From: Candidatus Omnitrophota bacterium
GTDB lineage: Bacteria > Omnitrophota > Koll11 > Aquiviventales > Aquiviventaceae
Length of the DNA: 6,614 bases
Reading direction: 5' to 3'
Assembly (NCBI GenBank): GCA_023247285.1
Contig: JAHFGU010000081.1
Span: forward strand, 1-6,614
The notes beneath the pieces were generated by a model. That model was given only the letters and a program-made list of their open reading frames with translations, did no database searches and was not told the DNA's origin. Below, one piece after another: positions 4,798-6,614 of this stretch. The stretch's first letter is position 1; each line of letters begins with the position of its first letter. A program made the position numbers and the translations under genes.

Positions 4798-6614
4798 CCC
4801 GCCACCTGCCCGCGCAGCCGCTCGTGGTACCGCTGTAGGGGGGTGACGCTGAGCTCACGCTTCACGAGCGTGCTGATGCCGTTCACCGAGGCCTGCGCGC
4901 CGGCCACCGTCGTGATACAGGGCACGCCCAGTTGCGCCGCCGCCGACCGGATGAGGACTTCATCGGCCCGCGGCAGCCGCCCGGACGGCGTGTTGATGAT
5001 CAGCTGGATCTGCCCGCTCTTGATGAGGTCCAGCACGTTGGGACGGCCTTCGTGGATCTTGTTCACCGGGCGGGCATGGAGGCCGTAGCGCTGCAGCGCC
5101 TTGACCGTGCCCCGCGTCGCCACCAGGTCGAAGCCGAGCTCCTCAAGCCGCTGGGCCACGAGGATGACGGCCCGCTTGTCGCGATTCTTCACGCTGATGA
5201 ACACGGTGCCGCTGCGCGGCAGCCGCTGGCCGGCGCCCAGCTGCGACTTGATGAAGGCGCGGCCGAAATCCTCGTCGATGCCCATCACCTCGCCCGTCGA
5301 GCGCATCTCCGGCCCCAGGAGGATGTCCACGCCGGAGAACCGCGAGAAGGGAAAGACGGATTCCTTCACCGCCAGGAAGGGCGGGATGATTTCCTCGGTG
5401 AATCCTTGCGCTTCCAGGCTCACCCCCATCATGGCGCGCGTGGCGAGCTTGGCCAGCGGCACGCCGATCGCCTTCGAGATGAAGGGGATGGTGCGCGAGG
5501 CGCGCGGGTTGACCTCCAGGATGTGCACGGCGTCGTCCTTGATCGCGAACTGCACGTTCATCAGGCCGACGACGCGCAGCGCCCGGGCGAGCTTGTGCGT
5601 GGCCGCGCGGATCTCGGCCAGCGTCTCGTCCGTGAGGGTATGCGGCGGCAGCACCATGGCGCTGTCGCCGGAGTGGATGCCGGCCTCCTCGATCTGTTCG
5701 AGGATGCCGCCGATGACGAAGCGTTCCCCGTCGCCCACGAGGTCCACGTCGACCTCGATGGCGTCCTCGAGAAACTTGTCGATGAGCACCGGGAATCCGG
5801 GCGAGGCCTCGAAGGCGCGCTGCGCGAAGCGCTTGAGCTGCTCGTCGTCGTACACGATCTCCATCGCCCGGCCGCCGAGCACGTAGGAGGGGCGCACGAG
5901 GCAGGGATAGCCGACCGCGTGCGCGGTCAGCTTCGCCTCGTCCAGCGTCATGGCAGTACCGCTGGACGGCTGGCGCAGCCCGAGCTCATCGAGCAGCCGC
6001 TTGAACTTCTCGCGGTCCTCCGCGATGTCGATGCAGGCGGCCGGCGTGCCGAGGAGCGGCACCCCGACGCGCGCCAAGCCGGTGCTGAGGTTGAGCGGGG
6101 TCTGGCCGCCGAACTGCACGATGACGCCGTCCGGCTGCTCGCGTCGCACGATGTTCAGGACATCCTCGAGCGTGACCGGCTCGAAGTACAGCGTGTCCGA
6201 CGTGTCGTAGTCCGTCGAGACCGTCTCCGGATTCGAATTCACCATGATCACCTGGACGCCCAGCTCGCGCAGCGCAAAGGCCGCGTGCACGCAGCAATAA
6301 TCGAACTCAATCCCCTGCCCGATGCGGTTCGGGCCGCCGCCGAGAATCATCACTTTGCGGGGGCCTGCTGCCGCCGCGTTTGCCGGAGCGGCGCGTGTGC
6401 CAGGCCGAGCGGGCACGGTGTCGCCCTCACCGGACGCCGGCGACGAGCGAGGCCTGGTACCCGAGCGAACGCCGGCCACGCCGGGGCCGGCGGAGCGCCG
6501 CCGCGGAGGCAACGCGGCGGCAGCGGCGGCCTCGCCGACAGTCAACTGCAGGGGAGGCTGCTCGTAGGTGGAGTAGTAGTAGGGGGTCTTGGCCTCGAAC
6601 TCTGCCGCGCAGGT
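4794..6614 (-). CDS. carB: Carbamoyl-phosphate synthase large subunit, C-terminal part (5' end outside window)
   Basis: Catalyses ATP- and ammonia-dependent formation of carbamoyl phosphate, the first step of pyrimidine (and arginine) synthesis, with the glutaminase subunit CarA. The 606 residues present begin in the conserved TCAAEFEAKTPYYYSTYE segment and run to the C-terminus. Visible in order: an Ala/Pro/Arg-rich linker (about residues 19-86), the second synthetase half starting KVMILGGGPNRIGQGIEFDY, ATP-grasp motifs RPSYVLGGRAM (241-251) and EVNPRASRT (367-375), and a C-terminal MGS-type allosteric domain (about 469-606) with VNKIHEGRP and INTPSG. E. coli CarB is about 1070 residues, so roughly the first half lies beyond the right edge. 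The MGS domain is where UMP inhibits and ornithine/IMP activate in E. coli, so feedback control is plausible here. The TGA stop overlaps the next gene's ATG (ATGA). The linker is longer than usual; see the separate entry. Confidence 0.97.
   Translation of the reverse strand, partial: TCAAEFEAKTPYYYSTYEQPPLQLTVGEAAAAAALPPRRRSAGPGVAGVRSGTRPRSSPASGEGDTVPARPGTRAAPANAAAAGPRKVMILGGGPNRIGQGIEFDYCCVHAAFALRELGVQVIMVNSNPETVSTDYDTSDTLYFEPVTLEDVLNIVRREQPDGVIVQFGGQTPLNLSTGLARVGVPLLGTPAACIDIAEDREKFKRLLDELGLRQPSSGTAMTLDEAKLTAHAVGYPCLVRPSYVLGGRAMEIVYDDEQLKRFAQRAFEASPGFPVLIDKFLEDAIEVDVDLVGDGERFVIGGILEQIEEAGIHSGDSAMVLPPHTLTDETLAEIRAATHKLARALRVVGLMNVQFAIKDDAVHILEVNPRASRTIPFISKAIGVPLAKLATRAMMGVSLEAQGFTEEIIPPFLAVKESVFPFSRFSGVDILLGPEMRSTGEVMGIDEDFGRAFIKSQLGAGQRLPRSGTVFISVKNRDKRAVILVAQRLEELGFDLVATRGTVKALQRYGLHARPVNKIHEGRPNVLDLIKSGQIQLIINTPSGRLPRADEVLIRSAAAQLGVPCITTVAGAQASVNGISTLVKRELSVTPLQRYHERLRGQVAG
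6470..6492. repeat. Perfect inverted repeat (8-bp stem, 7-nt loop) in carB linker
   Basis: CGCCGGCC at 6470-6477 pairs with GGCCGGCG at 6485-6492 around a 7-nt spacer. It lies wholly within the low-complexity CarB linker, only a few bases from a second, similar hairpin. High GC makes such stems fairly likely by chance. No T-run follows, so it is not an intrinsic terminator. Confidence 0.5.
6497..6521. repeat. Perfect inverted repeat (9-bp stem, 7-nt loop) in carB linker
   Basis: GCCGCCGCG at 6497-6505 pairs with CGCGGCGGC at 6513-6521 around the 7-nt spacer GAGGCAA. It starts 4 nt after the preceding hairpin and has the same loop length. Together the two could be the remnant of a small palindromic element, or just a by-product of GC-rich Ala/Arg codons. 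Confidence 0.5.

Larger units (their letters stand above)
6357..6560 (-). other. Low-complexity linker insertion inside CarB
   Basis: Between STYE and KVMILGGG there are 68 residues made almost entirely of Ala, Pro, Arg, Gly, Ser and Thr, including runs such as GEAAAAAALPPRRR. From memory the E. coli protein has about 12 residues at this place, so the excess is about 56 residues. The insertion keeps the frame, and both flanks are well conserved, so it probably forms a flexible or disordered tether between the first half (with its oligomerisation domain) and the second synthetase half. No recognisable domain is present. A sequencing frameshift pair is a weak alternative, because the reading frame is open throughout and both ends are correct. 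Confidence 0.7.

Noticed and set aside
3749..4858. Longer double-PilZ protein starting at 4858
   Set aside because: The added 136 residues are a shadow of the single-PilZ gene and the carB end; the ATGA junction and the MSERR opening fix the start at 4450.
5101..5886. Long plus-strand open frame of 261 codons opposite carB
   Set aside because: It is antisense to well-conserved CarB sequence. High third-position GC suppresses stops in the opposite strand, and the translation resembles no protein I know. The same reasoning removes the other plus-strand frames, including 1362-2225, 2358-3002 and 2999-3661.
4794..6545. TTG at 6545 as the start of a separate protein (second CarB half as its own gene)
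   Set aside because: The frame is open upstream to the window edge and encodes the conserved CarB segment TCAAEFEAKTPYYYSTYE. The TTG has no good ribosome site, so the partial CarB reading is far better supported.

Overview
The window is one unbroken, tightly packed run of eight protein genes, all on the minus strand. In transcription order (high to low coordinates) they are: carB (3' part), a single-domain PilZ gene, a double-domain PilZ gene, pyrD, pyrF, pyrE, nuoJ, nuoK and nuoL (5' part), making nine coding features including the two partial ones. No gap between genes exceeds 13 nt, and most junctions overlap (ATGA, ATGA, a 7-nt overlap, TAATG, TGATG). I see no internal promoter, terminator, tRNA, rRNA, CRISPR array or insertion sequence.

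The DNA is strongly GC-rich, with G/C favoured at third codon positions, which produces many long antisense shadow frames. The gene content is bacterial: a class 1B-type PyrD, a short 'thermophilic-type' PyrE and a proton-pumping complex I, in an organism that uses PilZ (c-di-GMP receptor type) proteins. The phylum cannot be fixed from this window. A free-living, respiring, GC-rich bacterium from an environmental lineage fits best.

Region 4794-6614 (carB) encodes the C-terminal half of the carbamoyl-phosphate synthetase large subunit, with an unusual Ala/Pro/Arg/Gly-rich insertion at the junction of the two synthetase halves. Region 3749-4797 encodes three PilZ domains in two genes, coupled to carB and to each other by 4-nt overlaps. 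They sit where pyrK lies in the classical Bacillus-type pyr operon. Region 1500-3735 (pyrD-pyrF-pyrE) completes UMP synthesis: dihydroorotate to orotate (PyrD), orotate to OMP (PyrE) and OMP to UMP (PyrF). Region 1-1492 (nuoJ-nuoK-nuoL) encodes membrane subunits of NADH:quinone oxidoreductase and continues beyond the left edge.

The points most worth a second look are the coupling of PilZ genes to de novo pyrimidine synthesis, the absence of pyrK beside a class 1B-like pyrD, the direct pyrE-nuoJ junction that splits the usual nuoI-nuoJ order, and the carB linker insertion with its tandem hairpins.
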